Shown: piece by piece, positions 25,084 through 34,559 of the stretch
How positions within the stretch are numbered: the first letter of the stretch is position 1
Layout: each line of letters begins with the position of its first letter
DNA from: Ponticaulis sp.
GTDB lineage: Bacteria; Pseudomonadota; Alphaproteobacteria; Caulobacterales; Hyphomonadaceae
Direction: 5' to 3'
DNA length: 64,000 bases
Assembly: GCA_002692725.1 (NCBI GenBank)
Contig: NZLU01000063.1
Span: 124,001-188,000 of the forward strand
Made by a program: the position numbers and the translations under genes
The notes under the pieces: generated by a model
What the model was told of the DNA's origin: nothing
What the model saw: the letters and a program-made list of their open reading frames with translations, nothing else
The model's database searches: none

Positions 25084-27735
25084 TCAGCTGGACTTTAGCA
25101 GATCGCGCACCGCCTCGAGCGCCGCATCGGCCTTGTCGCCATCCGGGCCACCGGCCTGGGCCATGTCTGGCCGACCACCGCCACCCTTGCCGCCGACAGC
25201 CGCGGACGCGGCCTTAACGAGGTCAACGGCAGAGATCTTGTCCATCAAATCCTTGGTGACCCCGGTTGCTACGGCCGCCTTGCCCTCATTGACCGCCACG
25301 AACACCGCGACGCCCGAGCCTAGACTTTGCTTTGCCTCATCCATCAGTGAACGGAGATCTTTGGCAGGCACGCCATCAAGAACCCGCGCCATCAGTTTGA
25401 TGCCATTGATCTCTTCCGGCCCCTGAGCCGGACCTTGTGACGGGCCAGCCATGGCAAGCTGACGCTTGGTTTCAGAAAGTTCGCGCTCCATTTCCTTGCG
25501 CTGATCCTGAAGCGCGGCGATCCGGTCACCGAGCGTGTTCAGCGGTGTTTTCAGGCGGTCTGCCGCAGATTGCGCGAGCTCTGCCTGCGCGCGGAGATGT
25601 TCAAAGCCATGCTTGGCCGTGGTGGCTTCGATCCGGCGAATGCCAGACGAGACGCCTCCCTCAGAGAGAATGGTGAAGATCGCAATATCACCCGTGCGGC
25701 TGACATGCGTACCGCCACAGAATTCCATGGAATAATGGCTGTCTTCCGTGAGGTGGTCGCCCATGGTGAGCACGCGGACAATGTCGCCATATTTCTCGCC
25801 GAACAGCGCCAGCGCGCCGTTTTCAATCGCCTTTTCAGGCGCCATTTCGGCCGTGGATACCGGCGTATTCTGGCGAATAACGGCATTCACCTCGTCTTCA
25901 ATGGCTTTAAGCTCGTCTTTGGACACGGGCTGGCCATGGCTGAAGTCAAACCTTAGACGGTCGGCTTCCACAAGCGAGCCTTTCTGCGTCACATGTGAGC
26001 CGAGGACATTTCGAAGCGCCGCGTGCAGAAGGTGGGTTGCTGAATGGTTCGCTTTGATGGCCAGACGACGTTCCGTGTCGATGGCAAGATCAGCGCGATC
26101 ACCGACAGAAAGCTTGCCGCTGGTCAGCTTTCCCTGATGGCTGAAAATACCGCCACCTCGTTTTTGGGTGTCTGTGACTTCGAACTCGGCGCCGGACGCA
26201 AAGCGGATCACGCCGTGATCGCCTGACTGACCACCGCTCTCGGCATAGAATGGCGTCTGATCGAAGACGAGTTCGACATCGCCATCTCCGGCGCTATCTA
26301 CCAATCCGCCGCCCTGCACGATGGCGAGGAGTTCGCCCTTGCCTTCGGTGTCAGAATAGCCGGTGAACAGGGTTGGCCCCAATCGCGAGAACAGCTCGGA
26401 CCAGACTTCTTCGGTCGCAGAATCGCCCGAGCCTTTCCAATTGGCTTTACCTGAGGCTTTTTGTTCGGCCATTGCGGCGTCAAAACCATCTGTATCAACC
26501 GTGAGGCCACGACCACGCAACACATCCTGTGTGAGGTCGAGCGGGAAGCCATAAGTGTCATAGAGTTTGAAGGCGGTTTCGCCAGGCAGCGCTGCGCCGT
26601 CTTTCAGGCCTTCCGTTGCATCGTCAAGCAACGCCAGACCGCGCCCCAGCGTGCGCTGGAAGCGGGCTTCTTCCTGTTCAAGCTGTGCGGTGATCATCGG
26701 TTCGGCGCGTTTCAGCTCCGGGAAGGCTTCGCCCATTTCGGTAACGAGCGCGCCCGTCAGTTCGTGCATTTTGGGCTCGTCTGCGCCCAAAAGGTGGGAG
26801 TGACGCATGGCGCGACGCATGATCCGACGCAGCACATATCCGCGGCCCTCATTGGATGGCATGACGCCGTCGGCGAGCAAAAATGCAGACGACCGAAGAT
26901 GGTCTGCAATGACACGGAAACTCGCCAGATCATCGCCCGATGCTTTGCGTTTATAGACGTCTTCCTCCGCACGGATCAGCGACTGGAACAGGTCAATGTC
27001 GTAATTATTGTGCACGCCCTGCAGAATGGTCGAAATCCGTTCGAGCCCCATGCCGGTATCGATACTTGGCTTAGGCAGATTTTCCCGCTCGCCACCGGCA
27101 AGCTGGTTGAACTGCATGAAGACGAGATTCCAGATTTCGATAAAGCGATCACCATCCTCTTCAGGACTACCCGGAGGGCCACCCCAGATGTCCGGACCAT
27201 GATCATAAAAAATCTCCGAACACGGGCCGCAAGGACCGGTATCCCCCATGGACCAAAAATTGTCTGAGGTCGAAATCCGGATGATCTTGTCATCTGAAAA
27301 TCCCGCAATTTTCTTCCAGAGATCAAAAGCTTCGTCGTCTTCGGAATAGATGGTGACGAGAAGTTTCTCTTTCGGTAGACCAAACTCGCCTGTTACCAGA
27401 TCCCAGGCGTGCTTAATGGCTTCTTCTTTGAAATAGTCACCGAAGGAGAAATTACCGAGCATTTCGAAGAAGGTGTGATGTCGGGCAGTATAGCCGACAT
27501 TGTCGAGATCATTATGTTTACCGCCAGCGCGGACACATTTCTGAGACGTGGTTGCGCGCGGAGCAAAGGCCTTCTCTGCGCCCGTAAAGATATTCTTGAA
27601 GGGCACCATGCCCGCATTGACAAACAGAAGTGACGGGTCGTTCTCCGGCACCAATGGCGCCGATGGTTTGACGGTGTGTCCGCGTTCTTCAAAGAAAGAC
27701 AGAAAACCTGAACGAATATCCGAAACACTTGTCAT
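25084..27735 (-). CDS. alaS: Alanyl-tRNA synthetase
   Basis: The 883-residue protein from ATG 27735 ([12 protein letters not shown]) has the usual AlaRS layout: the class II catalytic core (1-about 440, [29 protein letters not shown]), the editing domain with [11 protein letters not shown] and [11 protein letters not shown] zinc ligands (about 555-690), and the C-terminal coiled-coil/DHHA1 region ending in [20 protein letters not shown] sequence. It charges tRNA-Ala and clears mischarged Ser/Gly. An in-frame ATG at 27765 sits on the base of the upstream hairpin and is not a likely start. Confidence 0.97.
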   Translation of the reverse strand: MTSVSDIRSGFLSFFEERGHTVKPSAPLVPENDPSLLFVNAGMVPFKNIFTGAEKAFAPRATTSQKCVRAGGKHNDLDNVGYTARHHTFFEMLGNFSFGDYFKEEAIKHAWDLVTGEFGLPKEKLLVTIYSEDDEAFDLWKKIAGFSDDKIIRISTSDNFWSMGDTGPCGPCSEIFYDHGPDIWGGPPGSPEEDGDRFIEIWNLVFMQFNQLAGGERENLPKPSIDTGMGLERISTILQGVHNNYDIDLFQSLIRAEEDVYKRKASGDDLASFRVIADHLRSSAFLLADGVMPSNEGRGYVLRRIMRRAMRHSHLLGADEPKMHELTGALVTEMGEAFPELKRAEPMITAQLEQEEARFQRTLGRGLALLDDATEGLKDGAALPGETAFKLYDTYGFPLDLTQDVLRGRGLTVDTDGFDAAMAEQKASGKANWKGSGDSATEEVWSELFSRLGPTLFTGYSDTEGKGELLAIVQGGGLVDSAGDGDVELVFDQTPFYAESGGQSGDHGVIRFASGAEFEVTDTQKRGGGIFSHQGKLTSGKLSVGDRADLAIDTERRLAIKANHSATHLLHAALRNVLGSHVTQKGSLVEADRLRFDFSHGQPVSKDELKAIEDEVNAVIRQNTPVSTAEMAPEKAIENGALALFGEKYGDIVRVLTMGDHLTEDSHYSMEFCGGTHVSRTGDIAIFTILSEGGVSSGIRRIEATTAKHGFEHLRAQAELAQSAADRLKTPLNTLGDRIAALQDQRKEMERELSETKRQLAMAGPSQGPAQGPEEINGIKLMARVLDGVPAKDLRSLMDEAKQSLGSGVAVFVAVNEGKAAVATGVTKDLMDKISAVDLVKAASAAVGGKGGGGRPDMAQAGGPDGDKADAALEAVRDLLKSS

Positions 27736-27765
27736 CTTGCTGGGTCCTGGAGGCCAAAAATGCAT

Positions 27766-27788
27766 CTGCGCCCTTCATCAGGGCGCAG
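27766..27788 (-). terminator. Hairpin between recA and alaS
   Basis: A perfect 8-bp stem CTGCGCCC/GGGCGCAG (27766-27773 with 27781-27788) is followed on the minus strand by ATGCATTTTTGG. It likely ends recA transcripts, or attenuates read-through into alaS. Confidence 0.6.
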
Positions 27789-27856
27789 AACCAATCACCG
27801 GATATATAGATGAGGACGCCATTCGCCAACCGCTTCGCGGCTGGCTTTCCTGACAC

Positions 27857-28939
27857 TTATTCGTTTACGGCAACATCATCGTCATCGGACTCGTCTTCGC
27901 CGGTCAGCATGGCATCGGCAATAAGACCGGCATGAGCCCGGATCTTGTCTTCAATCTCATGAGCAATCGCCGGATTATCACGCAGGAATTTCTTGGAATT
28001 CTCGCGCCCCTGACCGAGCCGATCACCGCCATAAGAGAACCATGAGCCAGATTTCTCCACCACGTCGGCTTTCACGCCAAGGTCGAGCAACTCACCCATT
28101 TTGGAGACGCCTTCGCCATAGATGATGTCGAAATCAACAGTCCGGAACGGGGGCGCAGTCTTGTTCTTGACGACCTTCACGCGCGTCTGGTTGCCCACCA
28201 CTTCGTCACGATCCTTGATGGAACCGATCCGGCGGATATCAAGCCGCACAGACGCATAGAATTTCAGCGCATTACCGCCTGATGTTGTCTCCGGGCTTCC
28301 AAACATCACGCCGATCTTCATCCGGATCTGGTTGATGAAAATCACCATACAATGGGATTTTGAGATGGAGCCGGTCAGCTTACGGAGCGCCTGGCTCATC
28401 AGACGAGCCTGCAGACCCGGCAGGGAATCGCCCATCTCGCCTTCAAGTTCGGCGCGAGGCGTGAGTGCCGCAACAGAGTCGACGACGAGAACGTCAATCG
28501 CGCCGGAACGAACGAGCGTGTCCGTGATTTCGAGCGCCTGCTCGCCCGTATCGGGCTGAGAGACAAGCAGATCGTCGAGATCAACACCCAGCTTGCCCGC
28601 ATAAACAGGGTCGAGCGCGTGCTCAGCGTCGATGAAGGCACAGACGCCGCCATTTTTCTGAGCTTCGGCGACCACATGGAGGGCCAGGGTGGTTTTACCC
28701 GAACTTTCAGGTCCATAGACCTCAATAATTCGGCCTTTTGGCAGACCGCCAATGCCCAGAGCGATATCGAGACCAAGAGAACCGGTCGAAACCGCTTCAA
28801 TATCCATGGCCTGATTATCGCCCAGTCGCATGACCGAGCCCTTGCCAAAATTGCGTTCAATTTGCCCGAGGGCAGTCTGGAGTGCTTTCTGCTTATCCAC
28901 GCCGTTACCTTCTACGACACGTAATGCCGGTTGTCCCAT
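27857..28939 (-). CDS. recA: Recombinase RecA
   Basis: The 360-residue protein is a complete RecA: Walker [10 protein letters not shown] (about 66-74), Walker [14 protein letters not shown] loops [14 protein letters not shown] and [21 protein letters not shown], and an acidic C-terminal tail (GEDESDDDD) that restrains filament assembly. It forms filaments on single-stranded DNA for strand exchange and triggers LexA self-cleavage. An SOS-type box lies about 70 bases upstream. Confidence 0.98.
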   Translation of the reverse strand: MGQPALRVVEGNGVDKQKALQTALGQIERNFGKGSVMRLGDNQAMDIEAVSTGSLGLDIALGIGGLPKGRIIEVYGPESSGKTTLALHVVAEAQKNGGVCAFIDAEHALDPVYAGKLGVDLDDLLVSQPDTGEQALEITDTLVRSGAIDVLVVDSVAALTPRAELEGEMGDSLPGLQARLMSQALRKLTGSISKSHCMVIFINQIRMKIGVMFGSPETTSGGNALKFYASVRLDIRRIGSIKDRDEVVGNQTRVKVVKNKTAPPFRTVDFDIIYGEGVSKMGELLDLGVKADVVEKSGSWFSYGGDRLGQGRENSKKFLRDNPAIAHEIEDKIRAHAGLIADAMLTGEDESDDDDVAVNE

Positions 28940-29008
28940 AATTCTCTCCTACTGTACGTGAGTCTCTGAGCCATCACCAGCCCGAAAACCCTCCATTGGG
29001 AGAGATTT

Positions 29009-29023
29009 GTACCACTTTTGTTC
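29009..29023 (-). promoter_or_regulatory. Alphaproteobacterial SOS (LexA) box upstream of recA
   Basis: GTAC-N7-GTTC on the plus strand, one base off the GTTC-N7-GTTC consensus bound by alphaproteobacterial LexA, and placed where the recA promoter should be. Confidence 0.65.
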
Positions 29024-29051
29024 CAAAAGAACAAACGGAAAACAAAGAAAA

Positions 29052-29080
29052 GCCCGACCCCACAATATATAGGGTCGGGC
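29052..29080 (-). terminator. Terminator of cckA
   Basis: A perfect 9-bp stem GCCCGACCC/GGGTCGGGC (29052-29060 with 29072-29080). Minus-strand transcripts leaving cckA meet it 20 bases after the stop and then a T-rich tail (TTTTCTTTGTTTT). Confidence 0.85.
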
Positions 29081-29099
29081 GCTTTCTTTTCCCGCTAGA

Positions 29100-31661
29100 T
29101 CAAGCCGCTTCGAGTTCTTCCTTTACGCGTTCTGCGAGGTTTGCCATGCGGAACGGCTTGGCGAGGAAGGAGATGGCGCGCTCTTCGTCCAGCGTTTTGG
29201 TGAGGTCGCCTTCTGAATAGCCAGAGATGAACATCACGCGCGCATCACCGAGGAACTCTCGCGCCTTTTTGAGCAGGTTCGGGCCATCAATGCCGGGCAG
29301 GATGACGTCAGAGATCAGAAGATCGATCTTGCCCTGATTTTCCTGGATCAGCTCGAGCGCTTCTTCGCCATCAGCAGCGGAGATCACCTCATAGCCGCGG
29401 GCTTTCAGCGTCTGAACGGCGATGTTGCGAACGCCGTCTTCATCCTCAACGAGCATAATAAGACCGCGCCCGGCAAGGTCACGCGGCGCGCGATTGGCGG
29501 GCTCTGGCGTGGCTTCCGGCTTCTGCGCGGCGAGCTCCTCTTCAACTTCTTCGGCAGTCAAAGCCGGCAGATAGATGAAGAAGCTGGTGCCCTCACCCAC
29601 TTTACTGGCTGGGCAGATATAGCCGCCCGATTGTTTGACGATGCCATAAACGGTTGCCAGGCCAAGTCCGGTCCCCTTGCCCTGATCTTTCGTTGTGAAG
29701 AAGGGCTCGAAGATGTTCTCCATGACTTCAGGCGGCATGCCCGTGCCGTTATCGGCGACTTCGATGCACAGATACTCGCCCTCCGCCACAAACTCGAAGC
29801 CATGTTTGCGCGCATCTTCTTCGGTGGCGCGGCTGGTCGAGATGGTCAGAACGCCGCCACCTTTTTCCACCATGGCATCACGTGCGTTGACGGACAGATT
29901 GATAATGGCGTTTTCGAGCTGCCCTTTATCGGCGCGGATCATGGGCAGGTCACGGCCATGGCGCAGTTTCAGGGTCACACGCTCATCGAGCAGCGGGCGG
30001 ATAAGATAATTGAGCTCGCTAAGCACGTTTGAGACGTTCAGCATTTCGCGCTTGAAGGTTTGCTGGCGCGAGAAGGCGAGCAGCATTTTTACCAGCTCAG
30101 CCGAACGGGTCAGCGTCTCGGAAATTTCCTGCAGATCATTAAAGCTCGGATCGCCAACCGGGTGGCGGGCGAGCAGATTGTCGGTAAAGCCCATTACGGC
30201 AGTCAGCATATTGTTGAAGTCGTGCGCGACACCGCCCGCAAGCGTGCCCACAGCCTGCATTTTCTCGGCCTGAACCAGACGGTCCTTCAATTGGGATTCT
30301 TCAGACACATCGATGGCGTAGGCGGCCATTGGACGTCCACCGGTATCAAGCGTGATATAGACGCTGACAAAACGTTCCGGCTGGGTTTTGGTCTTGAGGA
30401 GTATGGGTGTGTCCACCGCAGAGGTCAGCAATTGCGCCACATCACGGTCATCGCTTGCCGAGACGAACAGATCGGCAAATCGCCCCCCCGGAATGGCGCC
30501 GCCCTCTGTAACTTCAACAAGCGTGCGGTTGGTGTCGATGATGCAGGCCGCCGACAGCGAGTCACCTTCAAGGCGCGCAACACCGATGGGGGCATCCTCG
30601 AAAAGCGGATCGTATTCGCCTTTCGGTGGCCGTGATGAGGAGACTGCAGTGAGACGATCGCGCGCGCTCATTTTGGCCGTGGCAGGAGCTAGAACAATGG
30701 AGCGGGAGACCGAGTCCGGGCCACGCCCTGTCCAGGTGGTGGCGGTCTGCATCTGAGTTTCCATACCGTCGCGCGCCCGGAAATGCAGATCAAGCCAGAG
30801 CGGCTCAGCCGTGCGTCGGTCACGTTTGAAGACCTTCACGGATTCCGGTCGCAGAATATCGTCGACCTTCAGATCGCCGAACTCATCAGGCAGACCAAGG
30901 AAATTACGAAGCCAGCCATTCATATAAGTGATCTGGCCATTCGCCCCGGCCACATAGAAACCGAGCGGCGCATCCTCCACGAACAGCGCCCGTGCATCTG
31001 CCGCGCCAAGCGCCTGGGTCATGCCAGCAAGACGGCGCAGACGCCAGAGCGTACGTCCCTGCTCGAGTGGCGAGACAACAGCTTCGAACTGGACCGGAAT
31101 ATTCTCCGCACCAAGTGCGATGGCTGGCAGAACTTCATGACGAGTTTCTGCCGCTTTGGCTGAGCGGGAGAGACGATAAATCGGCGCACTGAGCCCCGGG
31201 TTCGCACCGAGCAGTCGATCAACCGTCAGAGCCCGCTCACCTTCTGAAGACGCACCAAAATCTTTCATCAGCTCGAAATAGGCGCTATTGGCCGCAACCG
31301 CGCCGCCGCCGGCTTCGGTGACGATCACGGCTTCATCGAGCGTATTGATCCATGAGAAGGGTTGTTTCTTCACGGAAGCCGCCGCCTCTGCCGCGCCGCG
31401 CGACGGGAACATGCCGAGCTTTCGACCCGCGCCCCGCAGCACCCAGACGAGGAATACCATTCCCCCGGATGCCAGCGCGATGAGGAGAACCGGCCCGGTC
31501 TGACCGACCGCATCCGGCCTCACAATCGCAATACACGCCGCGACAACGGCGATAAGCAGCGAGAGCCAGAACATTGCCTGAAACACGTCCAGACCGCCCG
31601 ATTGGGGCATGGCATCGTCTTTTTCAGGCGTTTCGGATTTGATGTCAGATGCATCAGTCAT
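29100..31661 (-). CDS. cckA: Hybrid histidine kinase CckA
   Basis: The 853-residue protein has two N-terminal membrane helices (about 25-70), PAS-like sensor domains (about 95-460), the phosphotransfer box VAHDFNNMLTAVMG with H480, an ATPase domain (VADNGTGMPPEVM, GKGTGLGLATVYG) and a C-terminal receiver domain (about 730-853, phosphoacceptor in LLISDVILPG). In Caulobacterales CckA phosphorylates ChpT, and through it CtrA and CpdR, setting cell-cycle timing and flagellar gene expression. Its place just downstream of flhB matches the Caulobacter order and supports the name. Confidence 0.95.
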   Translation of the reverse strand: MTDASDIKSETPEKDDAMPQSGGLDVFQAMFWLSLLIAVVAACIAIVRPDAVGQTGPVLLIALASGGMVFLVWVLRGAGRKLGMFPSRGAAEAAASVKKQPFSWINTLDEAVIVTEAGGGAVAANSAYFELMKDFGASSEGERALTVDRLLGANPGLSAPIYRLSRSAKAAETRHEVLPAIALGAENIPVQFEAVVSPLEQGRTLWRLRRLAGMTQALGAADARALFVEDAPLGFYVAGANGQITYMNGWLRNFLGLPDEFGDLKVDDILRPESVKVFKRDRRTAEPLWLDLHFRARDGMETQMQTATTWTGRGPDSVSRSIVLAPATAKMSARDRLTAVSSSRPPKGEYDPLFEDAPIGVARLEGDSLSAACIIDTNRTLVEVTEGGAIPGGRFADLFVSASDDRDVAQLLTSAVDTPILLKTKTQPERFVSVYITLDTGGRPMAAYAIDVSEESQLKDRLVQAEKMQAVGTLAGGVAHDFNNMLTAVMGFTDNLLARHPVGDPSFNDLQEISETLTRSAELVKMLLAFSRQQTFKREMLNVSNVLSELNYLIRPLLDERVTLKLRHGRDLPMIRADKGQLENAIINLSVNARDAMVEKGGGVLTISTSRATEEDARKHGFEFVAEGEYLCIEVADNGTGMPPEVMENIFEPFFTTKDQGKGTGLGLATVYGIVKQSGGYICPASKVGEGTSFFIYLPALTAEEVEEELAAQKPEATPEPANRAPRDLAGRGLIMLVEDEDGVRNIAVQTLKARGYEVISAADGEEALELIQENQGKIDLLISDVILPGIDGPNLLKKAREFLGDARVMFISGYSEGDLTKTLDEERAISFLAKPFRMANLAERVKEELEAA

Positions 31662-31727
31662 GACGGTTTACTCACTCGATAAGTTACACAAAGTGTCACG
31701 ATTCGCGCAAAGAGACGTAGTATCATG

Positions 31728-32801
31728 TCACGCTCTCCCCGCAGGCTTGCGCTTCGTCCGCATGACAAAGCTGATAATTTTGGCGACGGCTTCATAATGC
31801 TCGCGCGGGATGACCTCATCGATCTCGATATTGGCATAAAGCGCGCGGGCCAGCGGTGGGTTCTCGACCATGGGAATATCGTGGGCTTCTGCGACTTCCC
31901 GGATCCGCAGCGCGACCTCATCCACCCCTTTGGCAATACAGATCGGCGCGGGCGTTTCATCATCATAGCGCAGCGCGATCGAATAATGGGTCGGGTTGGT
32001 AACGATCACCGTGGCGTCAGGCACAGCCGCCATCATGCGCTGTTGTGATTTTTGTTGCCGCAGCTGTCGGATTTTCGCTTTGACCTGCGGATCACCTTCG
32101 GACTGTTTATGCTCGTCCTTGATTTCCTGGCGCGACATTTTCATGCGCTGGTCGAATTGCTGTTTCTGAAAGATGTAGTCGATCGCCGCGATGATACCGA
32201 CGACGACAAGCGCTGCGATTAACAAGCGGCCCGCAAGCTGTTGCAGCAAACCGGTCAGCATGAGCAAATCCATCGCGCCAGCGCGCTCGATCAGCGACAG
32301 ATTGGGCCAGACGGCATAGGCCAGCGCACCGGTGATCGCGACGAGTTTCAGGATCGATTTGAAGAGGTTCATCAGGCCTTGCGGCCCGAATATCCGCTTC
32401 ATGCCTTCCAGAGGCGACAGCTTGGAGAGCTTTGGCTTCATCTTTTCCGCCGTCCAGGCGGGTCGGTTCTGGATCAGATGACCGGACAAAGCCGTAAAGG
32501 CCAGCACGCCGAACACGATAGCAGCAACAGGCGCAAGCGCCCAGATCAGCGCCTCGGTGAGCTGCATGGCCCCCCCGTCTTCCAGACGAAACTGGTGCGG
32601 ATGGTCGAGCAGGCTCTGCAAAGGACGCGCAATCATCTGCATGAGTGGGCCGGACGCCGCAATCAAGAGCGCGATGCCGAGCATCATGAACCAGATAGGC
32701 ACATCCTGGCTTCGGACGGCGTCACCTTTCTTTCGGGCGTCGTCGAGCTTTTTCTGGGTGGGCTCTTCTGTCTTCTGACTCTTATCCTGGTCGTCAGCCA
32801 T
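31728..32801 (-). CDS. flhB: Flagellar export apparatus protein FlhB
   Basis: The 357-residue protein has four membrane helices in the first 215 residues and the self-cleaving cytoplasmic domain with NPTH (in VIVTNPTHYSIAL, about residue 265). Cleavage there switches the exporter from rod/hook to filament substrates. It follows fliR by eight bases and precedes cckA. Confidence 0.96.
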   Translation of the reverse strand: MADDQDKSQKTEEPTQKKLDDARKKGDAVRSQDVPIWFMMLGIALLIAASGPLMQMIARPLQSLLDHPHQFRLEDGGAMQLTEALIWALAPVAAIVFGVLAFTALSGHLIQNRPAWTAEKMKPKLSKLSPLEGMKRIFGPQGLMNLFKSILKLVAITGALAYAVWPNLSLIERAGAMDLLMLTGLLQQLAGRLLIAALVVVGIIAAIDYIFQKQQFDQRMKMSRQEIKDEHKQSEGDPQVKAKIRQLRQQKSQQRMMAAVPDATVIVTNPTHYSIALRYDDETPAPICIAKGVDEVALRIREVAEAHDIPMVENPPLARALYANIEIDEVIPREHYEAVAKIISFVMRTKRKPAGRA

Positions 32802-32809
32802 TAGGTTGC

Positions 32810-33562
32810 CTAACCGCCTCCATTCTGAAGAAAGCTGTCAAAGCCATTGAGCCAGGCGAGAAAGCCCGACCCCATGCCGATCATGACAACGACCAGCCCC
32901 AACATGATGGAGCTGGGCAGAGCGATGAAGAAGATCTGGATCTGCGGGATGAGGCGCGCGGCAAGACCCAGCGCCAGATTGAAGATCAGACCAAAGGCGA
33001 TAGCGGGCGCGGCGATTTGCAGACCGAGCCGGAAACTCTCCACAAAGGCGCGTGTGCCATATTCGGCGACGTCAGCCATGTCCGGATACACACCCGGCGG
33101 AAAGAGCGTATAGCTGTCGACCGCGCCCTGCAGCATCCAGCGGTGAACCCCAGCTGACAGCACCAGCACAACAGCGATCAGCGAGAAAAAGGCGCTCATC
33201 AAATTGCCCTGTGCCTGCTGCATGGGGTCGAACTGCATGGCGGCAGCAAGGCCGGTATGCATAGCGGTAACCTGCCCTGCAACGTTCGCGGCCGACATGA
33301 ACATGCGTGCCGCCGCGCCTAGCATCAACCCGATCAGAACCTCACCAATCACCAGAAACAGGGCAGCTCCCAACCCTTCAGGCTGCGCGGGTAACGTACC
33401 AATCAGCCCGGGCGCGAGCGCCAGGGTGGCCATGAGGGCGGCTGTTAAACGAAAGCGTGCCGGAACAGATTGCTCGCCCCAGCCAGGAGCGAGCATCAAT
33501 ACCGATCCGATGCGAGCAAACAACAGCCCGCCAGCCCAGACATATGGCAGAAGCGGTTCCAC
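32810..33562 (-). CDS. fliR: Flagellar export apparatus protein FliR
   Basis: The protein is a six-helix FliR (LLFARIGSVLMLAPGWGE at the N-terminus, FSLIAVVLVLSAGVHRWML in the middle). With FliP and FliQ it forms the export gate. I place the start at GTG 33562, just after the fliQ stop, because the sequence then begins like other FliR proteins; a start at 33595 would overlap fliQ by 29 bases. The resulting length is 250 residues. Confidence 0.93.
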   Translation of the reverse strand: MEPLLPYVWAGGLLFARIGSVLMLAPGWGEQSVPARFRLTAALMATLALAPGLIGTLPAQPEGLGAALFLVIGEVLIGLMLGAAARMFMSAANVAGQVTAMHTGLAAAMQFDPMQQAQGNLMSAFFSLIAVVLVLSAGVHRWMLQGAVDSYTLFPPGVYPDMADVAEYGTRAFVESFRLGLQIAAPAIAFGLIFNLALGLAARLIPQIQIFFIALPSSIMLGLVVVMIGMGSGFLAWLNGFDSFLQNGGG

Positions 33563-33566
33563 CCCG

Positions 33567-33830
33567 TCACATGGCCGCGATGCGCGCGAAGGCATCGTTT
33601 GCGAAGGCCGCGATCAGACTGCCCATCATTGGAAGAAAGATCAGAAGCGCGAGAAAGATGGCCACAATCTTCGGAACGAAGACGAGCGTCATCTCCTGAA
33701 CCTGTGTGAGCGCCTGGAATAGCGCGATGGCGACACCGACGAGCAGACCGATAATCATCGCCGGACCTGCCATCATGACAGTCGTCCACAGCGCTTCCCT
33801 GCCAATGTCGAGGACTTCCATCCCGGTCAC
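33567..33830 (-). CDS. fliQ: Flagellar export apparatus protein FliQ
   Basis: The 87-residue protein has two membrane helices and the FliQ pattern EALWTTVMMAGPAMIIGLLVG followed by ALTQVQEMTLVFVPKI. It is part of the helical FliPQR export gate in the inner membrane. It is the first gene of fliQ-fliR-flhB. The start is GTG 33830 or ATG 33821. Confidence 0.95.
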   Translation of the reverse strand: MTGMEVLDIGREALWTTVMMAGPAMIIGLLVGVAIALFQALTQVQEMTLVFVPKIVAIFLALLIFLPMMGSLIAAFANDAFARIAAM

Positions 33831-33855
33831 GATTCATTACTCCGCATTTGCCTAC

Positions 33856-33882
33856 GGTTAACGAATCCAAAGAAAAGGTTAA
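33856..33882 (-). promoter_or_regulatory. Paired CtrA-type half-sites before fliQ
   Basis: On the minus strand two TTAACC boxes lie 21 bases apart (33882-33877 and 33861-33856), 26-52 bases upstream of the fliQ start. TTAACC is half of the TTAA-N7-TTAAC CtrA site, and Caulobacter fliQR is a known CtrA-controlled class II flagellar operon. The spacing is not the N7 consensus. Confidence 0.45.
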
Positions 33883-34057
33883 TAAAGAGTCTAGAATTGC
33901 CCAGAGACCGGCAATTTTTGCCGGGTGTGGCTGGAGCGGCAGACGCATAAGATGCCCGAATGCCCGGGCATCAGGCCCGAACGCCTTCACGTGCGCTCAG
34001 GTTAACGGTTTGAGATCGAGGCGTTCCGCACATTGCAGGAGCCTGATAGTCGGACGC

Positions 34058-34351
34058 CTAGTTTGAATTGGCTGCCGGTGATTCGGTCATATCACGCATT
34101 TTGCGCTGATTGGCCTCTTCGATCAGAACCCATTCTTCTGCGGTTCCGCAAATCTCATTGTATTTCACGCGAGAGCCCGTTGCGTAATCGCGCTTACAGA
34201 TGATTTCCTCGCCCGCTTCATTGGTCGAAACCTTGGTGCCAACCGTGCTCGACATTGGCGACTTTGTAGAGCCGTCCGCCCGCGTTGTTTCGCACGCCGC
34301 CAAAGACACGGCGAGGCCTGTCACGCACATTGCTGTTAAAATCGTTTTCAT
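34058..34351 (-). CDS. Small lipoprotein, unknown function
   Basis: ATG 34351 has a GGAGGG ribosome site four bases upstream and begins a lipoprotein signal (VTGLAVSLAAC). The 97-residue product has two further cysteines (EIICKRDYATGSRVKYNEICG) in a pattern seen in small alphaproteobacterial lipoproteins, then a short helical tail. Its role is unknown. It is divergent from the DUF885 gene at 34560. Confidence 0.75.
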   Translation of the reverse strand: MKTILTAMCVTGLAVSLAACETTRADGSTKSPMSSTVGTKVSTNEAGEEIICKRDYATGSRVKYNEICGTAEEWVLIEEANQRKMRDMTESPAANSN

Positions 34352-34559
34352 AAAACCCTCCGGAATACACACTCAAAGTGCCCAATCGCGCACTCAGGTC
34401 AAGCCTGCCCGGGCCAATGGCACATGTCCAAGCCGCGAATTGCTCGATTTGCCCGCAAAAGGGAAAGCAATTCTGGCGGACAACCGCAGGCGGGTTTTCC
34501 TTTCCGCAGAAACCAGTATGATTCGCAACAGTTTTTCAAAATGGGAAAGTCCCTACACT

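Noticed and set aside
27736..27765. Upstream start for alaS
   Set aside because: The ATG at 27765 lies at the foot of the hairpin, and the added residues (HFWPPGPSK) are not part of alanyl-tRNA synthetases.
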